DNA from: Ancylothrix sp. D3o
GTDB taxonomy: Bacteria > Cyanobacteriota > Cyanobacteriia > Cyanobacteriales > Oscillatoriaceae
Length of the DNA stretch: 64,000 nucleotides
NCBI RefSeq assembly: GCF_025370775.1
Contig: NZ_JAMXEX010000006.1
Span: 124,001 to 188,000, forward strand
Reading direction: 5' to 3'
Of this stretch, positions 1 to 8,771 are shown in pieces. How positions within the stretch are numbered: position 1 is the stretch's first letter; each line of letters opens with the position of its first letter. The position numbers and the translations under genes were made by a program. The notes below the pieces were generated by a model. It did not search any database. It was not told the origin of the DNA and saw only the letters and a list, made by a program, of their open reading frames with translations.

Positions 1-897
1 GTACCCCTAACTCTGGAACGAGAAGGACTCGCACAACAAGTGCTAGAGTTGCTGAATTTAGAACAGCGGCAGCCGGATCTCAGCCAGTGGCAAACTTTAG
101 TAGAACGTTTGTATCAAGGCGGCGAGCGCGTTGAAATTGCCATTGTTGGTAAATATGTGAGATTAAACGACGCTTACTTATCCGTTGTTGAAGCTTTGCG
201 TCACGCTGGCATTGCCGCCGGATGTGAGCTAAGTTTGCGTTGGGTAAACTCAGAAGACATCGAAACAAACGGTGCTCAAACATATTTGGAAGGCGTGCAA
301 GGAATTCTCGTTCCGGGGGGTTTTGGCATTCGCGGTGTTGATGGAAAAATAGCTGCGATTGAATACGCTCGTCACAACAAAATTCCCTTCTTGGGATTAT
401 GTTTAGGTATGCAGTGTTCAGTAATAGAATGGGCACGGCATATTGGCGGTTTAAAAGATGCAAATAGTGCGGAATTTGACCCGCATACAACAAATCCTGT
501 CATTAACTTATTGCCAGAACAACATGATGTGGTGGATCTGGGGGGAACAATGCGTTTAGGTTTATATCCTTGCCGCGTTGCACCAGATAGTTTGGCGTTT
601 AAAATGTATCAACAAGAAGTGGTTTATGAACGCCACCGGCACCGTTATGAATTCAACAATGCTTACCGCAATTTATTCTTAGAAAGCGGCTTTGCTATCA
701 GTGGAACTTCACCGGACGGGCGTTTGGTAGAAATTATTGAATTGCGCGACCATCCATTTTTTATTGCCACGCAATTTCACCCAGAATTTCAATCTTGCCC
801 CAACTCGCCACACCCTCTGTTTCAGGGGTTTATCGAAGCTGGCCTCCAGCAATTGCAACCTGAGCCAGTACGTCAATTAACGGCGGAAGTATTTTAA
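1..897 (+). CDS. pyrG: CTP synthase, C-terminal part (5' end outside window)
   Basis: The reading frame is open from base 1, so this is the 3' part of a gene whose start lies upstream. It encodes the glutaminase (class I GATase) half of CTP synthase, which makes CTP from UTP, ATP and glutamine in the cytoplasm. Visible hallmarks are the VAIVGKY-like strand, the oxyanion segment PGGFGIRG, the nucleophile elbow GLCLGMQ with its Cys, and the QFHPEF motif carrying the catalytic His-Glu pair near the C-terminus. An internal GTG at 40 is not the true start, because homologues continue upstream into the synthase domain. A small conserved gene follows 39 bp downstream on the same strand. Family assignment is firm; only the N-terminal synthase domain is missing from view. 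Confidence 0.95.
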   Translation, partial: VPLTLEREGLAQQVLELLNLEQRQPDLSQWQTLVERLYQGGERVEIAIVGKYVRLNDAYLSVVEALRHAGIAAGCELSLRWVNSEDIETNGAQTYLEGVQGILVPGGFGIRGVDGKIAAIEYARHNKIPFLGLCLGMQCSVIEWARHIGGLKDANSAEFDPHTTNPVINLLPEQHDVVDLGGTMRLGLYPCRVAPDSLAFKMYQQEVVYERHRHRYEFNNAYRNLFLESGFAISGTSPDGRLVEIIELRDHPFFIATQFHPEFQSCPNSPHPLFQGFIEAGLQQLQPEPVRQLTAEVF

Positions 898-936
898 GGG
901 AATGATAGCACCGCTACCGAAAGATGAGGGGGTTTT

Positions 937-1155
937 GTGGCGTACTGGATCAAAATTAATTACGAACGGGATAAACAAACCCACGTCATCGATCTGGAGC
1001 GCTTAGCTGCTTTTTCTCTTTCTTGGAATGGCCGTGTAACTATTTATTTACCGAATGGCGAACCCCTCGTTGTAACTCAGCAAAGTGACCCAGAATCTTA
1101 TCAAAAAGTTTTGGATTACATTGAAAAAACGACGGGGTTTGTCATTAGCCATTAG
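937..1155 (+). CDS. Small conserved hypothetical protein (72 aa)
   Basis: A 72-residue protein starting at GTG, preceded by the purine-rich Shine-Dalgarno-like run GAGGGGG. It begins MAYWIKINYERD and contains a predicted beta-rich middle (FSLSWNGRVTIYLPNGE) and an amphipathic C-terminal helix (SYQKVLDYIEKTTGF). There is no signal peptide, membrane segment or cysteine. It follows pyrG by 39 bp on the same strand and may be co-transcribed. I do not recognise a named family. The composition and ribosome site look like a real gene, but function is unknown. Confidence 0.7.
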   Translation: MAYWIKINYERDKQTHVIDLERLAAFSLSWNGRVTIYLPNGEPLVVTQQSDPESYQKVLDYIEKTTGFVISH

Positions 1156-1212
1156 TCACTGGGGGCAGGCGCAGGATCACAGTGCTTATCTTAGTGTTTT
1201 TTTTGACTAATG
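1150..1212. terminator. Inverted repeat between convergent genes
   Basis: CATTAGTCA (1150-1158) and TGACTAATG (1204-1212) are perfect 9-base inverted copies around the gap between the convergent small gene and the ROK kinase, with an eight-T run just before the second arm. It could act as a bidirectional terminator. Both arms overlap coding ends, so this is tentative. Confidence 0.35.
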
Positions 1213-2100
1213 ATTTATTAGCTGCCACGCTAATTTAGCCGCGCCTACCATACCGGCAGTGTTACCTAATTCGGCGGTTAAAATTTGCAAATCTGACCGG
1301 CATTCTGGGATAACTCGGCGCTCAATTTCTCCCATTGTTGCCGGTAAGAAAAATTCTGCACTCGCCGCAACTCCGCCGCCTAAAATAATCGCTTCGGGTG
1401 TTAAAACATAAATTAAACTTGCTAAACCGGCCCCTAATTGATGGCCATAGGTTTCCCAAAATTCTAATGCTTGGCGGTTGCCGGCTTTCGCTGCGTGGCC
1501 GAGTTCCGCCGGTTCTGTGCTGGTGCGGCGGCGAATGGCTTGGACAGAAACGTGCTGCTCTAAAGATCCCCTATTGCCGCTGTGACATTCTGCACCATAT
1601 AGGTCAATTGTGATTAAACCAAGTTCTCCAGCGGCGCCGGTGTGGCCGGTGAATAACTTCCCATTAAGTATAATTGCGCCGCCAACACCTGTACCTAATG
1701 TGAGCATGATTAAATTTTGAAAATGCCGACCGGCCCCTAACCAAGCTTCGCCAAGGCCGGCACAGTTGGCATCGTTGGCTAAGATCACAGGCCGGCCGGT
1801 GTTTTTTTCCAGCCAGTCGGCAAGGGGTACATTGTGCCAGTCGGCGAGATTAATGGCGACTTTGGCAATGCGTCCCTTTGCATCCACCGGCCCCGGAGTC
1901 CCGACACCAATGGCGACGCATTCTTGCTGGGGATCTAGTTGGGAAATGGCCTCTGCCATGACTTGAAAAACGGCGTTAGGAGTGGCCGGATGAGGGGTGG
2001 GAATGCTGAGGTTTTGGTGACAAGTTCCGCTGTGATCAAAACGGCCTATTTTGATTGCACTTCCGCCTAAATCGATGCCTATGACTTCTTTCTTTTTCAT
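1207..2100 (-). CDS. ROK-family sugar kinase (glucokinase-like)
   Basis: A 297-residue cytoplasmic ROK-family kinase, probably phosphorylating glucose or a related hexose with ATP. The N-terminal phosphate loop is GIDLGGSAIKIG, the catalytic Asp is in NDANCAG, and the glycine-rich LTLGTGVGGAI follows. A second adenosine-binding region (ILGGGVA) lies near the C-terminus. Odd point: the usual ROK zinc motif C-x-C-G-x-x-G-C-x-E reads CHSGNRGSLE here, so two of its three cysteines are serine. Zinc binding at that site is therefore likely lost or altered. ATG start; the gene stands alone, convergent with the small gene at 937-1155. Substrate specificity cannot be read from the sequence. Confidence 0.85.
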   Translation of the reverse strand: MKKKEVIGIDLGGSAIKIGRFDHSGTCHQNLSIPTPHPATPNAVFQVMAEAISQLDPQQECVAIGVGTPGPVDAKGRIAKVAINLADWHNVPLADWLEKNTGRPVILANDANCAGLGEAWLGAGRHFQNLIMLTLGTGVGGAIILNGKLFTGHTGAAGELGLITIDLYGAECHSGNRGSLEQHVSVQAIRRRTSTEPAELGHAAKAGNRQALEFWETYGHQLGAGLASLIYVLTPEAIILGGGVAASAEFFLPATMGEIERRVIPECRSDLQILTAELGNTAGMVGAAKLAWQLINH

Positions 2101-2193
2101 GGTTATTTGATATGCTTTTTGTTTATTCTACTTTTTTTTGTGACAGGGAAGTTGTAAAGGAAAAAATAGGGGAAAGAAAAAGAGGGTTTTTTG

Positions 2194-2223
2194 AACCGCA
2201 GATTAACGCAGATGGACGCAGAT
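2194..2223 (+). repeat. Dispersed CCGCAGAT decamer repeat, copy 1
   Basis: A 30-bp element starting AACCGCAGAT and made of roughly 10-bp units of the type GATNNACGCA. Related copies are at 21834, 21910 (inverted), 38412 and 49862, all between genes. The copy at 49862 also shares the trailing GGTTATT. Confidence 0.8.
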
Positions 2224-2252
2224 AGGTTATTTGTTTTGGAGATCGTTTGGTT

Positions 2253-4493
2253 TTAGTTGGTAACCAAACGTTCATAAAATTTTTCTAAGGTTTTAATCGG
2301 TTTTAAATCATCCCAAAGGAGGTTTTCGTTAGTTTTTAGGCGTTCAAGGATGTTATTTTTCCAGAGGGTATCGGTACCTAAACGGACGGCGATTTCTATG
2401 TAGTCGGCTTTTTCTTTGGCGATCAGGGAAGTTAGGTTGAGCCTTTTTAAAATTCCGTAGGAATGTCTGCCTCGCATTAGTTCCCCTGGATAGGTGACAA
2501 CCGGCAAATTACAGGCTAAAGCTTCTAGGGTTGTGTGTCCGCCAGACCAGCCAAAACTGTCTAAATAAATATTAGAAATTAAATTCAAATTCCAGTAATC
2601 ATCTTGATTGAGTTTGGGTAAGATTACACAATAATTATCAGCGTTGAGGTTATAGTTAGCAAAAGCGCGTTTGATTCGTTGTTTAAATCGTTCGGCTATA
2701 GCGGTGTTGGGGCGGGCTATAAATACAAATTGGGCTTGGGGGACTCGCTGGGCAATAGCTGCAAATACTCCGTCATATTGAGGTAAGTATTTATGGAATG
2801 TTTGGCAGCAAAGATAGACAACCCCATCGTTACGGAGTTGAAAGTCTGCACGGGTTTTTGTGGGTTGGGGGAGAACCGGTTTTGCGTAGGAAATACCAAG
2901 GTTTGGCAGTAAAACTACTTGTTCTGAATAATGTTGTTGTGGGTTTGCCGGCTCCATTAATTCGCTTGATAAAAAGTAATCAATAGTTGGCAAACCGGAG
3001 GTTTCTGGATGCGCCCACGTTGTACACTGCACCGGCGCAAGTCTCATCGCTGCTAGAGGAGTTATTTGAGCTTGTTGTCCAATATCAATATAGGTTAAAA
3101 TATGCAGGTTATCGGCTAAAATTTCTTGAGCAAGTGTTTCGATATCTGTAAAATTTTCTGAGAATTTATGGCTGTGTTTTTTGAAGGTTTCGGTATATTC
3201 ATCGCGGCGCGTGTTTAAATAATAGCAATAAATTTCAAACTTTTCTGGGTTGTGATGGCGCACCCATCCAAGGCTTAGTTTTCCAACAGTATGCCCCCAA
3301 AAACAACCGGAAACATACCCTATGCGAATTTTGCCATTTTCGCCTACGGGCGGCATTTTTCTAGGTTGTACCCATTGGGGGTAATTGCCTGCAACAATTT
3401 GATGTACCCAGTTACCGTATTGTTTTTGTAAGTCGAGGTCATTATAACCTTGGGCAGCTAAAAAAAAGTTGGAATGTTGGCTAATTCCTGCTAAGGCATT
3501 TTGCTTATCTTCTTCGGTTTTTAAGGGCGTTTTTTTGATGAAGTTTGTTAATTCTTCGCTATATCGAGTGCGGTAATATTCAATTTCTTGGTAGTTATTA
3601 TAAATAATCGGCAAGGTTAAGTGATAGATAAATTTAAACAAAATTTGTTTAGGAAAAATTTTTGACGCGGTTTCGGCAATTTCTATTACTTCGTGGGGGT
3701 TGCCGGTTTCGCCTAAAACTCCTATTAACCCAAGATACAATTCAGCAACTTTGGGGTAAAGTCTAATCGCTTTTTGGTAAGTTTTTATGGCTTTTTCATA
3801 TTCTTCGAGTTTTTGATAGCTCTGTGCTAAGGCTTCGTATAAATTTTCTTCGCCTTTTTGGTGTTCTAAAAATTTTGTAAAAATTTCAATTGTTTCTTGA
3901 TATCTTTGATGTTTATAAAAGTAATTTCCTGCATATAATAAGGCTTCCTCTGGCTCTTTTTTCAACTCCCTAACAATTTCCAGGTTTTGCAAAATTTCCT
4001 CGTCTCCTGGTTTGAGTTGCAAGGCGGTTTCATACGCCTCCATTGCCTCATCAATTTGGCAGCGCAGCACAAGCACATTTCCCATATTTACATAACTGCC
4101 AAACTGATCGGGATCTGCTAGAATTCCCTGCCAGAAAATTTCTTCGGCGCGTTCAATATTACCGACAGATAGATAAATATTTCCTAAATTGTTATAAGCA
4201 TCACTCCAGCTTTCATCTAGGGCAATTGCATCTTTGTAAGCTTGCGCCGCCAGCCCCGGATTACCTAATTCTTCTAATACCAAACCCAGCGTATAATAAC
4301 CTCTGGCATTCAGAGCGTTTTCTTGAATGCCATTCACCAGCAACTCTTTAGCTTCTTGATAGCGCTGAGTCAGATAATAAATCACGGCTAAATTTTGCAA
4401 AGCTTCAGGGCTTGTTGGTTCGGTTTGCAAAATTTTTTGATAGGTTTTTTCGGCTTCTTCAAGATTGCCGGTGTTGGGGAAATGAGCGTCCAT
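2253..4493 (-). CDS. TPR protein with GT41 (SPINDLY/O-GlcNAc transferase-like) domain
   Basis: A 746-residue protein. Residues about 1-280 are tetratricopeptide repeats (for example DAYNNLGNIYLSVGNIERAEE), followed by a region with more TPR-like helices. The C-terminal half, from about 385, is a GT41-type glycosyltransferase. It begins IRIGYVSGCFWGHTVG and contains HPETSG, the lysine-bearing segment CCQTFHKYLP, and SGGHTTLEALACNLPVV, which matches the UDP-sugar-binding part of O-GlcNAc transferases. It probably transfers a sugar from a nucleotide donor to protein Ser/Thr or to another acceptor in the cytoplasm. The GT2 gene lies 67 bp upstream on the same strand, so the two are likely co-transcribed. 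Such TPR-GT41 proteins are common in cyanobacteria, but targets are mostly unknown. Confidence 0.88.
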   Translation of the reverse strand: MDAHFPNTGNLEEAEKTYQKILQTEPTSPEALQNLAVIYYLTQRYQEAKELLVNGIQENALNARGYYTLGLVLEELGNPGLAAQAYKDAIALDESWSDAYNNLGNIYLSVGNIERAEEIFWQGILADPDQFGSYVNMGNVLVLRCQIDEAMEAYETALQLKPGDEEILQNLEIVRELKKEPEEALLYAGNYFYKHQRYQETIEIFTKFLEHQKGEENLYEALAQSYQKLEEYEKAIKTYQKAIRLYPKVAELYLGLIGVLGETGNPHEVIEIAETASKIFPKQILFKFIYHLTLPIIYNNYQEIEYYRTRYSEELTNFIKKTPLKTEEDKQNALAGISQHSNFFLAAQGYNDLDLQKQYGNWVHQIVAGNYPQWVQPRKMPPVGENGKIRIGYVSGCFWGHTVGKLSLGWVRHHNPEKFEIYCYYLNTRRDEYTETFKKHSHKFSENFTDIETLAQEILADNLHILTYIDIGQQAQITPLAAMRLAPVQCTTWAHPETSGLPTIDYFLSSELMEPANPQQHYSEQVVLLPNLGISYAKPVLPQPTKTRADFQLRNDGVVYLCCQTFHKYLPQYDGVFAAIAQRVPQAQFVFIARPNTAIAERFKQRIKRAFANYNLNADNYCVILPKLNQDDYWNLNLISNIYLDSFGWSGGHTTLEALACNLPVVTYPGELMRGRHSYGILKRLNLTSLIAKEKADYIEIAVRLGTDTLWKNNILERLKTNENLLWDDLKPIKTLEKFYERLVTN

Positions 4494-4560
4494 ATAAATT
4501 TAGGAGAATTGTTAGTAATTATAACATTTTTTTGGAAATCTAACTTATAGTTTGCATTAA

Positions 4561-6015
4561 CTAAGGCAAAAACCGAATATTGTTGAGATTGTTTAACTGA
4601 TAACACGGTACACCGGCAGCAAGCGCTTTGTTAATCGTTTCATTTTGTAAAGCAATTTGACCTTTAATTTGAGGTAATAATACCTGCCATTGTTGGGGAG
4701 AAAGGCTATCATCAATTAAATTAATTTCTGGCGCATCGGTTTCTTCCAGATTGTATTCCATGAACAAATTCATCATAATTCCTGATAAGATTAATGTCGC
4801 ATCTTCCTGGGGAAAAGAGCCTGTGTACACCAGTAAAGCGATCTGATTTTTATCAGGATGGCTGAGAATCTGTTGAAAAACAGCGCTTAATTCTTCGCAT
4901 AACAGTTCTTCTGGTTGATTCCAATCAGGAAAAATAATTAAGTTAATGTCTTTTAAAAAAATGCCTTCGGGTAAAGATGGGGGAAGCAAAAATTGCTCGG
5001 TGTCAGCATTAACAAATAATTGAGCTAAACCTGGTAATAATTGGCTTGATTCAGGTTTATTTAAAACCTCGGCAAATGCTTTTAAAACTTGGGCAGATTG
5101 ACAGCCTTTTAAAGCTTCACGAATTTGAGCAATTGCTGCCGGTATTTCATTGTTAGCAAGTAAACCTTGGGCGAGGTGAAAAGCAAACATTGCTTGGTAT
5201 TCTTTGGCTTGTTGTAATAACTCATCGGCAAAAAAATCGGGTAGAAACTCTTGAGTGATTTCGATAGATTTGAATAACTCCGAAATATTTTCGCCGGTGC
5301 GAATCAAGCGGTTGCTGGTAGAAGTTGGATGAATGCGATAACAGGCGAGGGGTTCCGGTTCATACCAAAGCTGATTATGGGCGCTAATGCGCTTCCACAT
5401 ATCCCAATCTAAGGCATATTTTAAGTCGGGATGAAAGCCACCTAAACTTTCATAAACGCTGCGCCGAACCACCACCGCCGGACACATCATTGCACAAGAA
5501 ACAAGAATTTTATTTAACCCTTCAGATAAAAAACCGGCCTGGTAACTTTCCAAATTAGAAAGATATTGCCAGTTGCCCAATTCATCCATATAAATATTGC
5601 GGCAAAAGGCAGTATTAAGGGTTGGTTGTTGTTGGATAACCTGACGAAATCGGCTATAAAATCCGGGCAAAATTCGGTCATCTTGATGTAAAATATGCAC
5701 CCAATAACCCTTAGCGCGTTGGATGCAGCTTGTCCAATTACCGCTGATGCCAAGGTTGTGAGGATGCCGATAAAAATTTACTCTTCCTTTGCCAATTTCC
5801 TTAACAATTTTTTCGGCAGTATTTTGAGTTGAACAATCATCAACCACCTCAATTTGCATTTCTTCAATGCCGGGATCTTGGGATAAAATACTTTCGAGGG
5901 TTTCTGCTAAAAATTCTGAAGGATTATAAGTAGGAATCATTACAGACCAAAACGGTCGTTTTTCACCTTCTGGGATAGGTTGAATAAGCGGATAAATTGA
6001 TGATTTTTTACTCAT
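4561..6015 (-). CDS. Glycosyltransferase family 2 with SPINDLY-associated C-terminal region
   Basis: A 484-residue cytoplasmic protein. Residues about 22-230 are a GT-A fold: SVMIPTYNPSEF at the start, the nucleotide-binding VVDDCSTQN, LHQDDR as the DxD-like metal site, and an acceptor-side LDWDMWKRIS (the ED/WD-type motif). The C-terminal half (from INLIIFPDWNQPEE) is a second conserved region that I recall in cyanobacterial glycosyltransferase chimaeras. It could be a degenerate second transferase or a regulatory domain. There is no membrane segment. The start ATG is preceded by AGGAG. It precedes the GT41 gene by 67 bp, consistent with joint action on one glycan or glycoprotein. Confidence 0.85.
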   Translation of the reverse strand: MSKKSSIYPLIQPIPEGEKRPFWSVMIPTYNPSEFLAETLESILSQDPGIEEMQIEVVDDCSTQNTAEKIVKEIGKGRVNFYRHPHNLGISGNWTSCIQRAKGYWVHILHQDDRILPGFYSRFRQVIQQQPTLNTAFCRNIYMDELGNWQYLSNLESYQAGFLSEGLNKILVSCAMMCPAVVVRRSVYESLGGFHPDLKYALDWDMWKRISAHNQLWYEPEPLACYRIHPTSTSNRLIRTGENISELFKSIEITQEFLPDFFADELLQQAKEYQAMFAFHLAQGLLANNEIPAAIAQIREALKGCQSAQVLKAFAEVLNKPESSQLLPGLAQLFVNADTEQFLLPPSLPEGIFLKDINLIIFPDWNQPEELLCEELSAVFQQILSHPDKNQIALLVYTGSFPQEDATLILSGIMMNLFMEYNLEETDAPEINLIDDSLSPQQWQVLLPQIKGQIALQNETINKALAAGVPCYQLNNLNNIRFLP

Positions 6016-6095
6016 AAAGGAGGGTAGGCCGGTTTAATATATCATGTCCGATTTCGGGGGTTATTTTTTTAACTGCAACATGACCCCAGATGTAA

Positions 6096-6118
6096 AGCAG
6101 GCAAGATGCCTGCTCCAC
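6096..6118. repeat. Palindromic intergenic repeat, copy 1
   Basis: Eight-base arms AGCAGGCA and TGCCTGCT surround the loop AGA, followed by CCAC. An identical 23-bp element occurs at 28992-29014. It lies between the GT2 gene and the DppC-like permease. Confidence 0.8.
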
Positions 6119-6173
6119 AGATAGGTTATTTTTTGGTATCGAATTTGCTGTTATTAATTCAAAGAAGATTGCC

Positions 6174-7052
6174 CTACTGCCGGAATTTGGGGTTGACAAA
6201 TTCGTTTAATCCTTCACCTAACAAAGATAATCCGACTACCATTAAAGTTAGGGCTAAACCAGGGAATAAAGTTGTCCACCAAATGCCGGTGGGTAATGCT
6301 TCTAAAGCTTGCCGCAAATCATGTCCCCATTCTGCTGTTTCTTCGGGTAAACCTAAGCCGAGAAATCCTAAACCGCCCAGCGTTAAAATCGCATCGGCTG
6401 CATTAAGAGTAAACAAAACCGGCACACTTTGAATGACATTTAAAAACAGATATTTTGAGAGAACTTCCCAAGTAGATGCGCCCATTGCTTGGGCGGCTTC
6501 AATAAACAATTCAGTTTTGACACTGACGGTATGATTTCGCACGACGCGGTAGTATTGAGGAATATAAGAAATGCTCAAAGCAATGGCGGCATTAAAAATT
6601 CCCCGACCAACAACAAACGCCAGCGTGATTGAGAGTAAAAGTCCGGGCAAGGTGTAAATGGTATCCATGAAAAACAGCAAGATTCTGTCAAGCCGGCCCC
6701 CCAAATATCCGCTTAGTAGCCCCAAAGGAACGCCGATTAATAAGCTTAAAGCTGTTGCCAAAATAACAACTTGCCATGCCACTTGTGACCCGAATAATGT
6801 TCGAGAAAAAACATCGTAGCCTTGGCGACTTGTGCCAAACAAATAACTAAGAGAGGGGGCTTCGTGGACAGGATTATTTAAAAATTCTTTCGGGTTTTGT
6901 ACCCATCCCCAAGATTGAAAAACCGGCGCTAAAAAGGCAATCAAAACAAATAACAAAGTGATGGCAATTCCCACCCACATCATTATCATCGAAAGGCTTG
7001 AATGACCCTTGAAACGTAAAAAACGCGGCAATGGTAGTTTGGTTGGAGTCAT
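6174..7052 (-). CDS. ABC transporter permease, DppC/OppC type
   Basis: A 292-residue inner-membrane permease of the dipeptide/oligopeptide/nickel importer family. An N-terminal membrane helix (about 25-48) is followed by a periplasmic loop and at least five more helices. The cytoplasmic EAA-type coupling loop is visible as EAAQAMGASTWEVLSKYLFLN. LFGTSRQGYDVFSRTLFG before the second helix is typical of DppC proteins. The gene is the last of a five-gene minus-strand run and begins 3 bp after the DUF3352 gene. No partner permease, ATPase or binding protein is in the window, so the subunits must be encoded elsewhere if it works as an importer. Substrate unknown. Confidence 0.88.
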   Translation of the reverse strand: MTPTKLPLPRFLRFKGHSSLSMIMMWVGIAITLLFVLIAFLAPVFQSWGWVQNPKEFLNNPVHEAPSLSYLFGTSRQGYDVFSRTLFGSQVAWQVVILATALSLLIGVPLGLLSGYLGGRLDRILLFFMDTIYTLPGLLLSITLAFVVGRGIFNAAIALSISYIPQYYRVVRNHTVSVKTELFIEAAQAMGASTWEVLSKYLFLNVIQSVPVLFTLNAADAILTLGGLGFLGLGLPEETAEWGHDLRQALEALPTGIWWTTLFPGLALTLMVVGLSLLGEGLNEFVNPKFRQ

Positions 7053-7055
7053 AAT

Positions 7056-8762
7056 TTATTTTTTCTGCGGAGAGGGGGAAGGCTGGGGTTTATTGGTGGG
7101 AGTTGGGGAAACAGTCGGCTGACTTTCTTGTTTCATTTGTACCAAAATATCAAACTTTGTACTACGGTCATTAACCACTGTACTTGTAAAACCAATCGTG
7201 CGAATAGCACCGGCTACTGTTTGAGGAAAAGGCGGAAGTTGCGGAAAGAAAAACTGCTTATTACCGATGATTTGTTCGAGGTTAATAAAAAACTGCCCGC
7301 CTGGGTTTTCTAACTCCGATTTCATCGCTTTTTGGAAGGTTTCAGAAGCGGCTAAAGGGCTTTGGGGGCGGGGATTAAAACTCTTTGCAACTCGCGCCCC
7401 CAAGCTTAAAAATGCCACGTTTCCATTTAACCAACCGTGACTGAGGGTGATGCCTCCATATTGGGATGTCCAATTTGTTACAAATTGATCATTAACTTTA
7501 GTTTCCTCGACTTTATAGCGATATTTGTCACTCATCACTTTATCGAGTTTTTTGAGGGTTTGCTCACCCGCCCTGCGATCATTTGATTGCACCATTAACA
7601 CCAAACTTGTTGGAAATTGCGGGTTAGTTTTGGCAGGATCAGGAATTAATGATAAAGAAAATTCTCCCGACATCCACGAGAGTAAATCTTTTTCTAAATT
7701 CAGGCCGGTGCTGGAAGCAATGCCATTTTTTAACCATTGCGGACTCATGGGTGCGAGGGGGTTTTCATCGGCATTTTCTGCATAATCTTGCCAAAAACGC
7801 TGTAAATTTGTGCCAGAAATCATCATTAAACTATTGGCCGGCACTTTGGCACTCATGCTTTTGGACTTATTTTCAACAATGTTTTTTTTGTCGCTATCTG
7901 GCTTCAACCAAGACACGCCTTGAAAACGCAATCCTTCCGGTTCTAAGCTAATATTACTGGCGATTCCTTGTAGTTGTAATTTGTCTAAATTTTGCGGGGC
8001 AATGGGGCGAACAGAATTCATCAAGGCAAGCTGCTTAGCCGCCGGCATATTCACAAAGAAACGAGCAATTGAGCCGTTATTTTCTATTTTACCCAAAGCT
8101 TGAGAATACCCCGGCGTTTTGGCAATGGATTCGCCGCTTTTGTAACTATCTATGGCTTGATCTATTGCTTTGGCATCATTGCTAATCAGCCCATATTTCT
8201 CATCTAAAAGGGCGATGGAAAAGTTATTTGCTCCCCCTGTATTTTCTTTGATTTTTACCTCTTTATAAGTCCGTTCTGTGGGGGCTTTTGAAGAGTTATT
8301 AAACCACTGTTTGGCGCGAGTTCCATTGCTCACCGGCAACACCATTAATAGGGGTTGATCGGCACCGCCTGAAGTTTGCGGAGTCACCCAAGCCAGCATC
8401 ACTTCGCGCCCCACCCAAGGCTGAATATCTTTTTCGTAATCGTAACCTTTTTCTGTGAAAAGTTGAGTGCGCCACTGGTTCACTTGTTCGTCTAGCAATG
8501 CTCGACTTTCTGGTGTGCCAAATTGCCTTAATTTTTGCCACTGATTGCTATCTGCTGTCAGCGAAACTGCAAAGGCAGTATTCGGCGGCACCACCGCAGA
8601 ACCGGCAGGAGCATTACCTAGTTGGCTGTTTTGCAAAATCAGCCAGAAGGTTGCCAGCGAGCCTCCTATCAGCAAAACTACGCCCCCTGCGGTGAGTAAG
8701 CGAGCCGATTGCGGTTTTTTCTCAATTGCGGTTTTTACTTGTGTTTTTATTTTGTCAAACAT
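7056..8762 (-). CDS. DUF3352 domain protein, membrane-anchored
   Basis: A 568-residue protein. One membrane helix at about 24-45 (TAGGVVLLIGGSLATFWLIL) anchors a large region probably outside the cytoplasm. The body matches the cyanobacterial DUF3352 family (NTAFAVSLTADSNQWQKLRQ, then repeated alpha/beta segments). The C-terminal tail is proline/serine/lysine rich (PTVSPTPTNKPQPSPSPQKK). The function of the family is unknown to me. It lies 9 bp downstream of cofH and 3 bp upstream of the permease gene, so translation is probably coupled to both. ATG start. Confidence 0.8.
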   Translation of the reverse strand: MFDKIKTQVKTAIEKKPQSARLLTAGGVVLLIGGSLATFWLILQNSQLGNAPAGSAVVPPNTAFAVSLTADSNQWQKLRQFGTPESRALLDEQVNQWRTQLFTEKGYDYEKDIQPWVGREVMLAWVTPQTSGGADQPLLMVLPVSNGTRAKQWFNNSSKAPTERTYKEVKIKENTGGANNFSIALLDEKYGLISNDAKAIDQAIDSYKSGESIAKTPGYSQALGKIENNGSIARFFVNMPAAKQLALMNSVRPIAPQNLDKLQLQGIASNISLEPEGLRFQGVSWLKPDSDKKNIVENKSKSMSAKVPANSLMMISGTNLQRFWQDYAENADENPLAPMSPQWLKNGIASSTGLNLEKDLLSWMSGEFSLSLIPDPAKTNPQFPTSLVLMVQSNDRRAGEQTLKKLDKVMSDKYRYKVEETKVNDQFVTNWTSQYGGITLSHGWLNGNVAFLSLGARVAKSFNPRPQSPLAASETFQKAMKSELENPGGQFFINLEQIIGNKQFFFPQLPPFPQTVAGAIRTIGFTSTVVNDRSTKFDILVQMKQESQPTVSPTPTNKPQPSPSPQKK

Positions 8763-8771
8763 CGCCGTTTG

